Shown here: in pieces, positions 57,850 to 64,000 of the stretch
How the letters are laid out: every line of letters begins with the position of its first letter
Numbering within the stretch: the first letter of the stretch is position 1
NCBI RefSeq assembly: GCF_000931445.1
Contig: NZ_CP010849.1
Span: 1,240,001 to 1,304,000, forward strand
Length of the DNA: 64,000 bases
DNA from: Streptomyces cyaneogriseus subsp. noncyanogenus
Lineage (GTDB): Bacteria > Actinomycetota > Actinomycetes > Streptomycetales > Streptomycetaceae
Direction: 5' to 3'
Position numbers and translations under genes: made by a program
Notes under the pieces: generated by a model
The model's input: only the letters and a program-made list of their open reading frames with translations
What the model was told of the DNA's origin: nothing
Databases searched by the model: none

Positions 57850-58610
57850 GGCCTTCTCATCAGCAGGTCCCGCAGCTCACGGGCGTGCCGCCGGCTGACC
57901 TGGAGTTCCTCGCCGCCGACCAGGACGCTGACGGTGCCCGCGTCCAGGCGGAGTTCGCCGATGTGGCGCAGGGCGACCAGATGGCGGCGGTGGATGCGGA
58001 CGAAGCCGCGGGAGTGCCAGCGTTCCTCCAGGGTGGAGAGCGGGATGCGGACGAGGTGGCTGCCCTTGGCGGTGTGCAGACGGGCGTAGTCGCCCTGGGC
58101 CTCCACGTGGGTGATGTCGTCGACGGCGACGAAGCGGGTGACGCCGCCGAGCTCGACCGGGAGGTGGTCGGGGTCGGGCTCGTGCACGGGGATGCGGGGG
58201 GCGGTGCCGCGCGGGCCGGCGCCGCGCAGTTCCGCGGCGCGGCGCACGGCCTCCGCCAGCCGTTCCCCGCGCACGGGTTTGAGGACGTAGTCGACGGCCT
58301 TGAGCTCGAACGCCTGGACCGCGAAGTCCTCGTGGGCGGTGACGAAGACGACCAGCGGCGGCCGGGCGAAGCCGGTCAGCAGCCGGGCCAGGTCGAGGCC
58401 GTCCAGGCCCGGCATCTGGATGTCGAGGAAGACGACGTCGATCCCGTCGGGCCCGTCGGGGCCGCAGGCCAGCGCGCGGTTGATGCGGCGCAGCGCCTCG
58501 GTGGCGTCACCGGCGCCCTCCGCGCTGCCCACGCGCGGGTCGGCGTTGAGCAGGTAGAGCAGCTCCTCCAGGGAGGGGCGTTCGTCGTCGACAGCCAGGG
58601 CGCGCAGCAT
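57846..58610 (-). CDS. LytTR-family response regulator
   Basis: A 254-residue regulator and the first gene of the operon. The receiver domain has acidic residues VDDE (8-10), phospho-accepting Asp63 in VFLDIQMPGLDG, and KPVR with the conserved Lys near 114. The LytTR DNA-binding domain is about 150-250 (VDDITHVEAQGDYARLHT, LSTLEERWHSRGFVRIHRRHLV). LytTR sites are usually direct repeats; I could not identify one with certainty in the 78 bp before the divergent Lrp gene. The start at 58610 was chosen over 58646 because MLRALAVDDE begins the receiver fold. Confidence 0.93.
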   Translation of the reverse strand: MLRALAVDDERPSLEELLYLLNADPRVGSAEGAGDATEALRRINRALACGPDGPDGIDVVFLDIQMPGLDGLDLARLLTGFARPPLVVFVTAHEDFAVQAFELKAVDYVLKPVRGERLAEAVRRAAELRGAGPRGTAPRIPVHEPDPDHLPVELGGVTRFVAVDDITHVEAQGDYARLHTAKGSHLVRIPLSTLEERWHSRGFVRIHRRHLVALRHIGELRLDAGTVSVLVGGEELQVSRRHARELRDLLMRRP

Positions 58611-58687
58611 GAACGTGGAGTGTAGGAGCAATCCGCGCGCCTGCACACGTGCCGGGTGTGGACGTTCCCGCTGGATACAGTGCCCGC

Positions 58688-59191
58688 ATGAACAGCAGGC
58701 CGGCGCCCTTCGACGAGCTCGACCGGAAGATCATCACCGCGCTGATGGCGAACGCCAGGACGTCCTTCGCCGAGATCGGCGCGGGTATCGGGCTGTCCGC
58801 GACGGCGGTCAAGCGCCGGGTGGACCGGCTGCGGGAGACCGGGGTGATCACCGGGTTCACGGCGACGGTGAAGCCGTCGGCGCTGGGCTGGCGCACCGAG
58901 GCGTACGTCGAGGTGTACTGCGAGGGCGCGGCGCCGCCCCGGCGGCTGGCCGAGGTGGTGCGCAACCACCCGGAGATCACGGCGGCGATGACGGTGACCG
59001 GCGGGGCGGACGCGCTGCTGCATGTGCGGGCGCGGGACGTGGAGCACTTCGAGGAGGTGCTGGAGCGGATCCGCGCGGAGCCGTTCATCCGGAAGACGAT
59101 CAGCGTGATGGTGCTGTCCCATCTGATTCCGGACAGTCCGGAGGCTGGGGCCAGCCATCCCGCCCCGGAAGGCGCATCAGACGTGCGCTGA
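58688..59191 (+). CDS. Lrp/AsnC-family regulator
   Basis: A 167-residue regulator. N-terminal HTH FDELDRKIITALMANARTSFAEIGAGIGLSATAVKRRVDRL (about residues 8-48), then a RAM ligand-binding domain (TAYVEVYCEGAAPPRRLAEVV..., MTVTGGADALLHVRARDVEHFEEVLE). It is immediately upstream of the dimethylargininase-ornithine aminotransferase operon, which it likely controls in response to arginine or ornithine; that is inference from context. Confidence 0.93.
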   Translation: MNSRPAPFDELDRKIITALMANARTSFAEIGAGIGLSATAVKRRVDRLRETGVITGFTATVKPSALGWRTEAYVEVYCEGAAPPRRLAEVVRNHPEITAAMTVTGGADALLHVRARDVEHFEEVLERIRAEPFIRKTISVMVLSHLIPDSPEAGASHPAPEGASDVR

Positions 59192-59202
59192 CCTGGGCGA
59201 GA

Positions 59203-59229
59203 ACGCAGCATTCCTGCGTCGACACGCAG
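59203..59229. promoter_or_regulatory. ACGCAG repeats, candidate Lrp operator
   Basis: ACGCAG at 59203-59208 pairs with CTGCGT at 59214-59219 (five-base spacer), and another ACGCAG follows at 59224-59229. The cluster lies about 90 bp upstream of the dimethylargininase start, in the only gap between the regulator and its supposed targets. Confidence 0.6.
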
Positions 59230-59317
59230 CTTTCGTCGCTTGTCGCCCGTCTCTGGCGGTTCCTACCGTGGTGTCATCCCCCCGTCACTCACCGTCAGGA
59301 AGCGGAGGAACCCCTCT

Positions 59318-60142
59318 GTGCCCGACTCCCGTGTGCCGCGTCGGCGGCGTTTCCTCGTCTGTGAACCCAGGCACTTCGCCGTCCAGTACGCGATCAACCC
59401 GTGGATGCGGCCCGGCGAACCCGTGGACGTCATCCGCGCGCTGGACCAGTGGCAGGCGCTGGTCGACACCTACCGCGCCCACGGCCACACCGTGGAGACC
59501 GTGGCGCCGGTGCCGGGCCTGCCGGACATGGTCTTCGCCGCCAACGCGGCCCTCGTGGTGGAGGGCCGGGTCTTCGGCTCCCTCTTCCACGCGCCCGAGC
59601 GCCGCCCCGAGTCCATCCCCTACCAGGCGTGGTTCAAGCAGGCCGGTTTCGAGGAGGTCCACCACCCCGAGTCGGTCTGCGAGGGCGAGGGCGACCTCGT
59701 GCCCGCGGGCCGCTGGATCCTGGCCGGGACCGGGTTCCGCACCACTCCGGAGGCCCACCGGGAGGTGCAGGAGTTCTTCGGCATCCCGGTGGTCGGCCTC
59801 ACACTCGTGGACCCGTACTTCTACCACCTGGACACGGCGCTGTTCGTCCTCGACGAGGAGAACATCGCCTACTACCCCGAGGCGTTCTCGCCGGGCAGCC
59901 GCGAGGTGCTCGCCCGGCTGTACCCGGACGCGGTGACCGCCACCCGGGAGGACGCCCTGGCCTTCGGGCTGAACTCCGTCTCCGACGGACGCCATGTGTT
60001 CATCTCACCGGGGGCGACCGCCCTCGCCGACCAGCTCGCCCACCGCGGCTACGTCCCCGTCCCCGTCGACCTGTCCGAGTTCCACAAGGCCGGCGGTGGC
60101 ATCAAGTGCTGCACCCAGGAAATCCGGGAGAACCGCTCATGA
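59318..60142 (+). CDS. Dimethylarginine dimethylaminohydrolase-like amidinotransferase-fold enzyme
   Basis: A 274-residue enzyme of the guanidino-group modifying superfamily. The substrate-binding PDMVFAANAALVVEG, GEGDLVPAGRWILAGTGFRTTPEAH and catalytic His in YFYHLDTALFVLD are present, and the catalytic Cys lies in GGGIKCCTQEI at the C-terminus. Family members convert methylarginines or arginine to citrulline; related ones act on ornithine-pathway compounds. It is coupled to ornithine aminotransferase (stop overlaps the start ATGA) and preceded by an Lrp regulator, so a role in arginine breakdown is likely. The GTG start at 59318 has GGAGG. Confidence 0.88.
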   Translation: MPDSRVPRRRRFLVCEPRHFAVQYAINPWMRPGEPVDVIRALDQWQALVDTYRAHGHTVETVAPVPGLPDMVFAANAALVVEGRVFGSLFHAPERRPESIPYQAWFKQAGFEEVHHPESVCEGEGDLVPAGRWILAGTGFRTTPEAHREVQEFFGIPVVGLTLVDPYFYHLDTALFVLDEENIAYYPEAFSPGSREVLARLYPDAVTATREDALAFGLNSVSDGRHVFISPGATALADQLAHRGYVPVPVDLSEFHKAGGGIKCCTQEIRENRS

Positions 60143-61362
60143 CCGCACCCGCCGACCGCACCCGCAGCTCGGAGGAGCTCATCCGGGCCGAGGAGCCCGT
60201 CCTCGCGCAGAACTACCACCCGCTGCCCGTGGTCGTCGCCCGCGCCGAGGGCGCCTGGGTGGAGGACGTGGAGGGCCGCCGCTACCTCGACATGCTGGCC
60301 GGCTACTCGGCGCTCAACTTCGGCCACCGCCACCCGGCGCTGATCGAGGCGGCCCACCGTCAGCTCGACCGGCTCACCCTCACCTCCCGGGCCTTCCACA
60401 ACGACCGCCTCGCCTCCTTCGCCACCGGGCTCGCCGCGCTGACCGGCCAGGACATGGTGCTGCCGATGAACACCGGCGCCGAGGCGGTGGAGAGCGGCAT
60501 CAAGGTGGCCCGCAAATGGGCCTACGAGGTGAAGGGCGTCCCGGACGGCCGGGCGACGATCGTGGTGGCGGCGGACAACTTCCACGGCCGTACGACGACG
60601 ATCGTCGGCTTCTCGACGGACGAGACGGCGCGCTCGGGCTTCGGGCCCTTCACGCCCGGCTTCCGGGTCGTGCCGTACAACGACCTGGCGGCGCTCCGGG
60701 CGGCGGTCGACGACACGACGGCGGCGGTGCTGATCGAGCCGATCCAGGGCGAGGCGGGCGTCATCGTCCCGGACGACGGCTACCTGACCGGCGTACGGGA
60801 GCTGACCCAGCGCGCGAACTGCCTGTTCGTCGCGGACGAGATCCAGTCGGGCCTCGGCCGCACCGGGCGCACGCTGGCCGTGGAGCACGAGTCGGTCGTC
60901 CCGGATCTGGTGCTGCTCGGCAAGGCGCTGGGCGGCGGGATCGTGCCGGTGTCGGCGGTGGTCGGCCGCCGCGAGGTCCTGGGCGTGCTGCGGCCGGGCG
61001 AGCACGGCTCGACGTTCGGCGGCAATCCGCTGGCGGCGGCGGTCGGCACGGCGGTGGTGGAACTGCTTCGGACGGGCGAGTTCCAGCGGCGGGCGAGGGA
61101 GCTGGGCGTGGTGCTGCGCGAGGGGCTGACGGCCCTGCTGGGCAAGGGCGTCGTCGGTTTCCGGGCGCGCGGCCTGTGGGCGGGCGTCGACGTCGACCCG
61201 GCCCTCGGCACCGGCCGCGAGGTCAGCGAGCGGCTGATGCGGGAGGGCATCCTGGTCAAGGACACCCATGGCTCCACGATCCGTCTGGCGCCGCCGCTGA
61301 CCGTCACCGAGGACGAGCTGCGGCAGGCCCTCGGGACCCTGGAGAAGGTGCTGGCCGCCTGA
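60139..61362 (+). CDS. rocD: Ornithine aminotransferase
   Basis: Converts ornithine and 2-oxoglutarate to glutamate-semialdehyde and glutamate. The 407-residue PLP enzyme has LPMNTGAEAVESGIKVARKW, the NFHGRTTTIVGFS block, VADEIQSGLGRTG and PLP-Lys in LLGKALGGGIVPVSAV, then GSTFGGNPLAAAVG. All motifs match the RocD group. Its ATG overlaps the stop of the preceding gene. The gene ends only 10 bases before the convergent RpiB-like gene. Confidence 0.93.
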   Translation: MTAPADRTRSSEELIRAEEPVLAQNYHPLPVVVARAEGAWVEDVEGRRYLDMLAGYSALNFGHRHPALIEAAHRQLDRLTLTSRAFHNDRLASFATGLAALTGQDMVLPMNTGAEAVESGIKVARKWAYEVKGVPDGRATIVVAADNFHGRTTTIVGFSTDETARSGFGPFTPGFRVVPYNDLAALRAAVDDTTAAVLIEPIQGEAGVIVPDDGYLTGVRELTQRANCLFVADEIQSGLGRTGRTLAVEHESVVPDLVLLGKALGGGIVPVSAVVGRREVLGVLRPGEHGSTFGGNPLAAAVGTAVVELLRTGEFQRRARELGVVLREGLTALLGKGVVGFRARGLWAGVDVDPALGTGREVSERLMREGILVKDTHGSTIRLAPPLTVTEDELRQALGTLEKVLAA

Positions 61363-61372
61363 GGCGGCCCGG

Positions 61373-61828
61373 CTACGGAGCGGCTCGGCCCCGGTCGAGC
61401 CGCTCCACGTGCGCCCGGTTCTCCCGGTCCTCCGCCTCGTCGCCGGCCGTGCCCGCGAACCAGGCGTCGAGGATCTCCTTGAGCAGCGGCTCGGAGGTCA
61501 GCCGGAGGCTGAGCGCGAGCACGTTGGCGTCGTTCCAGCGGCGCGCCCCGTCCGCCGTGTAGGCGTCCGCGCACAAGGCCGCCCGGACGCCCGGCACCTT
61601 GTTGGCGGCGATCGACGCGCCGGTCCCGGTCCAGCAGCACACCACGGCCTGGTCGGCCGTCCCGGCGGCCACGTCCCGGGCCGCCCGCTCGGAGCACACC
61701 GCCCACCGGCTGTCCTCCCCGGGGTGGAGCGCGCCGTGCGGGAGCACCTCGTGGCCGCGCCGGCGCAGCTCCTCGACGAGGAGGCGGGCCACGGGTTCGT
61801 CCATGTCGGAGGAGACGGAGATCCGCAT
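61373..61828 (-). CDS. RpiB/LacAB-family sugar-phosphate isomerase-like protein, divergent
   Basis: A 151-residue protein with the fold of ribose-5-phosphate isomerase B: CCWTGTGASIAANKVPGVRAALCADAYTADGARRWNDANVLALSLRL matches the phosphate-loop and catalytic Cys region of the family. The typical N-terminal DHAG motif is replaced by SDMDEP, and CGTG by CWTGTG. It may therefore be a paralogue with changed substrate. An in-frame upstream start at 61921 lacks a ribosome site; I use the ATG at 61828, which opens the first beta strand MRISVSSD. Confidence 0.78.
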   Translation of the reverse strand: MRISVSSDMDEPVARLLVEELRRRGHEVLPHGALHPGEDSRWAVCSERAARDVAAGTADQAVVCCWTGTGASIAANKVPGVRAALCADAYTADGARRWNDANVLALSLRLTSEPLLKEILDAWFAGTAGDEAEDRENRAHVERLDRGRAAP

Positions 61829-62145
61829 ACGGGCGAGCCTACCGGGCGCGGTTCGCGGGGCCTCGCCCCCGGCTCGGCGGCGCTCCCGGCCGCCGCGCGC
61901 GGGCCACTTTGTCCCGGCCATGGAAAAAGCGCGGAGTTCTCGTGCGGAAGGGGTTACGCCCCCGGGGGAACGCCGCTAGCTTCAACTTGATGTGACCCGG
62001 TCAATCGTAGGTCGGCCGGTGTTCCGCACCCCTGTGCCGCACGCCCTTTCTGCACGCCCGCTCGACACGGCGCGGCGGCGCGCGCCCGTACTCCCCGGCA
62101 GGCCGGAAGCCGCCTGCCGCCACCCCCCGTCCCAGGGAGACACCT
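61829..62145. other. Intergenic region, 317 bp
   Basis: Holds the divergent promoters of the RpiB-like gene and the sugar-dehydrogenase gene. A GC palindrome (CCCCCGGGGG around 61964) and an AT-richer stretch near 61979-62010 were seen; no gene is supported. Confidence 0.5.
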
Positions 62146-64000
62146 GTGCGCACAAGAGAGTCAGGACCACCCCGCAGCCGTGGCCTTCGCTCGCTCGCCC
62201 TCGCGGCCGTGTGCGCCGCGGGCTGCCTCCTCCCTCCGGCCACGGCGGTGGCAGCGGACCGGGACGAGGGCCCGGCCGCGCCGGCCGCCGCGGAGTTCCA
62301 GCAGGTCACGCTCGCCAAGGGTGTCGCCGAGACCGGTGAGCCGATGACGCTCGCGGTGCTCCCCGACCGTTCGGTGCTGCACACCTCGCGCGACGGGACG
62401 CTGCGGCTGACCGACGCCGCCGGCACCACCAAGGTGGCGGGGAAGCTCGACGTCTACAGCCACGACGAGGAAGGGCTCCAGGGCGTCGCCGTCGATCCCG
62501 GCTTCGCCTCCAACCGCTTCGTCTACCTCTACTACGCGCCCAGGCTCAGCACCCCGGCCGGCGACGCCCCGGCGGACGGCACGGCCGCCGACTTCGCACC
62601 GTACGACGGGGTCAACCGGCTGTCCCGGTTCGTGCTGAGGGCCGACGGCACCCTGGACACCGCCGGCGAGAAGAAGATCCTCGACGTGCCGGCCTCCCGC
62701 GGCATCTGCTGCCACGTCGGCGGCGACATCGACTTCGACGCGCAGGGCAACCTCTATCTGTCGACGGGCGACGACACCAACCCGTTCGCCTCCGACGGCT
62801 ACACCCCCATCGACGAGCGCGCCTCCCGCAACCCCGCCTACGACGCCCAGCGTTCGTCGGGCAACACCAACGACCTGCGCGGCAAGGTGCTGCGCATCAA
62901 GGTCCAGGCGGACGGCTCGTACACGATCCCGAGCGGCAACCTCTTCCCGCCGGGCACCGCCAGGACCCGCCCGGAGATCTACGCGATGGGCTTCCGCAAC
63001 CCCTTCCGGATGAGTGTCGACAAGGCGACCGGCATCGTCCACCTCGGCGACTACGGCCCCGACGCCGGTACGGCCAGCCCCACCCGGGGACCCGCCGGAC
63101 AGGTCGAGTTCAACCGGATCACCAAGGCGGGCAACTACGGCTGGCCGTACTGCACCGGCCGGAACGACGCCTACACGGACCACGACTTCGCCTCCTCCGC
63201 CCCGGGCGCGAAGTTCGACTGCGCGGCGCCGCGGAACACCTCCCCCCGCAACACCGGACTGACCGACCTGCCGCCCGCCCAGCCCGCCTGGATCCCGTAC
63301 GACGGCGGCTCGGTACCGGAGTTCGGCAGCGGCTCGGAGTCGCCGATGGGCGGCCCCGTCTACCGCTACGACGCCGCCTCGGCGTCCGAGGTGAAGTTCC
63401 CGCAGGAGTACGACGGGGACTTCTTCGCCGGGGAGTTCGGCCGCCGCTGGATCAAGCGGATCGCCACCGCGGGCGACGGCACCGTGCAGTCGATCGATCC
63501 CTTCCCCTGGAGCGGCACCCAGGTGATGGACATGGCCTTCGGCCCGGACGGGGCGCTGTACGTCCTGGACTACGGCACCGGCTACTTCAACGGTGACGCC
63601 AACTCCGCGCTGTACCGCATCGAGCACGTCACCGGCGGACACGCCCCCGTGGCCCGGGCCGAGGCCGACAGGACCTCCGGCACGGCCCCGCTCACCGTCG
63701 CCTTCTCCTCCGCGGGCACCTCCGACGCGGACGGCGACGCGCTCTCCTACGCCTGGGCCTTCGGCGACGGCGCCACCTCCACCGCCGCCCACCCCTCGCA
63801 CACGTACACCGCCAACGGCCGGTACACCGCCACCCTCACGGTCACCGACGCCACCGGGAAGCGGGCGACGGCCTCGGTGCTCGTCACCGTCGGCAACACC
63901 GCGCCCTCGGTCCGGCTGGACCTGCCCGTCGACGGCCGCATCCACGACTTCGGTGACGCCATCCCGTTCAAGGTGACGGTGACCGACCCGGAGGACGGCA
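62146..64000 (+). CDS. Secreted PQQ-dependent sugar dehydrogenase-like protein with PKD domain (partial)
   Basis: At least 618 residues; the gene runs off the right edge. Signal peptide to about residue 36 (SLALAAVCAAGCLLPPATAVA). The glucose/sorbosone dehydrogenase-like beta propeller is seen from about 55 to 500: EEGLQGVAVDPGFASNRFVYLYY, GGDIDFDAQGNLYLSTGD, LRGKVLRIKV, RPEIYAMGFRNPFRM, AGNYGWPYC, and MDMAFGPDGALYVLDYG. A PKD domain follows (about 515-585: APLTVAFSSAGTSDADGD, WAFGDGATS, HTYTANGRYTATLTVTD), then the start of another domain. The GTG start has AGGGAGA upstream. The frame has no stop up to the end of the window. Confidence 0.85.
   Translation, partial: MRTRESGPPRSRGLRSLALAAVCAAGCLLPPATAVAADRDEGPAAPAAAEFQQVTLAKGVAETGEPMTLAVLPDRSVLHTSRDGTLRLTDAAGTTKVAGKLDVYSHDEEGLQGVAVDPGFASNRFVYLYYAPRLSTPAGDAPADGTAADFAPYDGVNRLSRFVLRADGTLDTAGEKKILDVPASRGICCHVGGDIDFDAQGNLYLSTGDDTNPFASDGYTPIDERASRNPAYDAQRSSGNTNDLRGKVLRIKVQADGSYTIPSGNLFPPGTARTRPEIYAMGFRNPFRMSVDKATGIVHLGDYGPDAGTASPTRGPAGQVEFNRITKAGNYGWPYCTGRNDAYTDHDFASSAPGAKFDCAAPRNTSPRNTGLTDLPPAQPAWIPYDGGSVPEFGSGSESPMGGPVYRYDAASASEVKFPQEYDGDFFAGEFGRRWIKRIATAGDGTVQSIDPFPWSGTQVMDMAFGPDGALYVLDYGTGYFNGDANSALYRIEHVTGGHAPVARAEADRTSGTAPLTVAFSSAGTSDADGDALSYAWAFGDGATSTAAHPSHTYTANGRYTATLTVTDATGKRATASVLVTVGNTAPSVRLDLPVDGRIHDFGDAIPFKVTVTDPEDG

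Noticed and set aside
62161..63945. 594-residue minus-strand frame at the right end
   Set aside because: Valine/glycine/arginine-rich antisense noise opposite the sugar dehydrogenase, which has a signal peptide and propeller motifs.

Overview
The window is a 64 kb stretch of a high-GC actinobacterial chromosome, almost certainly Streptomyces. The evidence is a GC-rich third codon position throughout, frequent GTG starts (one TTG), GGAGG-type ribosome sites, a very rare TTA codon, and many actinomycete-typical proteins (MurT/GatD, CBM2-tailed cellulases, CtaG, SNF2/SWIM pair, ATP-type Gly104 PfkA, 388-residue XylA). I see no rRNA, tRNA, CRISPR array, insertion sequence or prophage.

Layout. 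0-8.7 kb: start of a YdjM-like membrane hydrolase (minus, cut by the window), a DUF3516-type DEAD/DEAH helicase, TesB thioesterase, a DUF6397-like DNA-binding protein, a Roadblock/LC7 protein, an F420/PPOX protein, a methyltransferase, an MpaB-type oxygenase and an unknown protein. 9-15.6 kb: secreted tannase/feruloyl-esterase-like hydrolase, SNF2 helicase translationally coupled to a SWIM zinc-finger protein, Nudix hydrolase. 15.8-20 kb: xylose locus, xylA divergent from xylB and a ROK repressor. 20.06 kb: a 42-bp loxP-containing sequence between two 193-bp direct repeats, best explained as an untrimmed 454 paired-end linker left in the assembly. 20.3-22.2 kb: acetamidase/formamidase and a Tat-exported PGRP amidase. 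22.3-31.7 kb: a cellulose-utilisation island: a CelR/CebR-like LacI regulator, GH9-CBM3-CBM2, GH12-CBM2 (CelB-like, with an in-frame TTA codon), GH3-CBM2, a 66-residue orphan secreted peptide and an AA10-CBM2 LPMO, closed by a strong terminator. Four copies of the CebR/CelR operator TGGGAGCGCTCCCA (one imperfect) lie in front of GH9 and GH12.

31.8-37.4 kb: DUF5519 protein, MarR-regulated DHA2 exporter, secreted phosphodiester glycosidase, small membrane protein, GDPD/PI-PLC-like exported protein, and two families of short tandem repeats. 37.4-40.7 kb: a tightly coupled operon of an MDR quinone oxidoreductase and two acyl-CoA dehydrogenases. 40.8-46.9 kb: XRE-cupin regulator divergent from a CxxC flavoprotein, ATP-dependent DNA ligase coupled to a Nudix protein, an aldehyde dehydrogenase, DUF6213-like and TenA-like proteins. 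47.1-53.1 kb: acyl-CoA dehydrogenase divergent from a TetR regulator, peptide deformylase, the murT-gatD peptidoglycan amidation pair, pfkA. 53.2-64 kb: CtaG-like protein, small membrane protein, a four-gene operon of LytTR response regulator, small membrane subunit, sodium/solute symporter and LytS-type kinase, an Lrp-regulated dimethylargininase-ornithine aminotransferase operon, a divergent RpiB-like protein, and a secreted PQQ-type sugar dehydrogenase with a PKD domain that runs off the right edge.

The clearest functional unit is the cellulose island: oxidative (LPMO), endo/processive (GH9, GH12) and beta-glucosidase (GH3) activities, all with cellulose-binding modules and apparently under one repressor. 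I did not find a system that I can defend as wholly undescribed; the most consequential observation is the assembly artefact at 20 kb.
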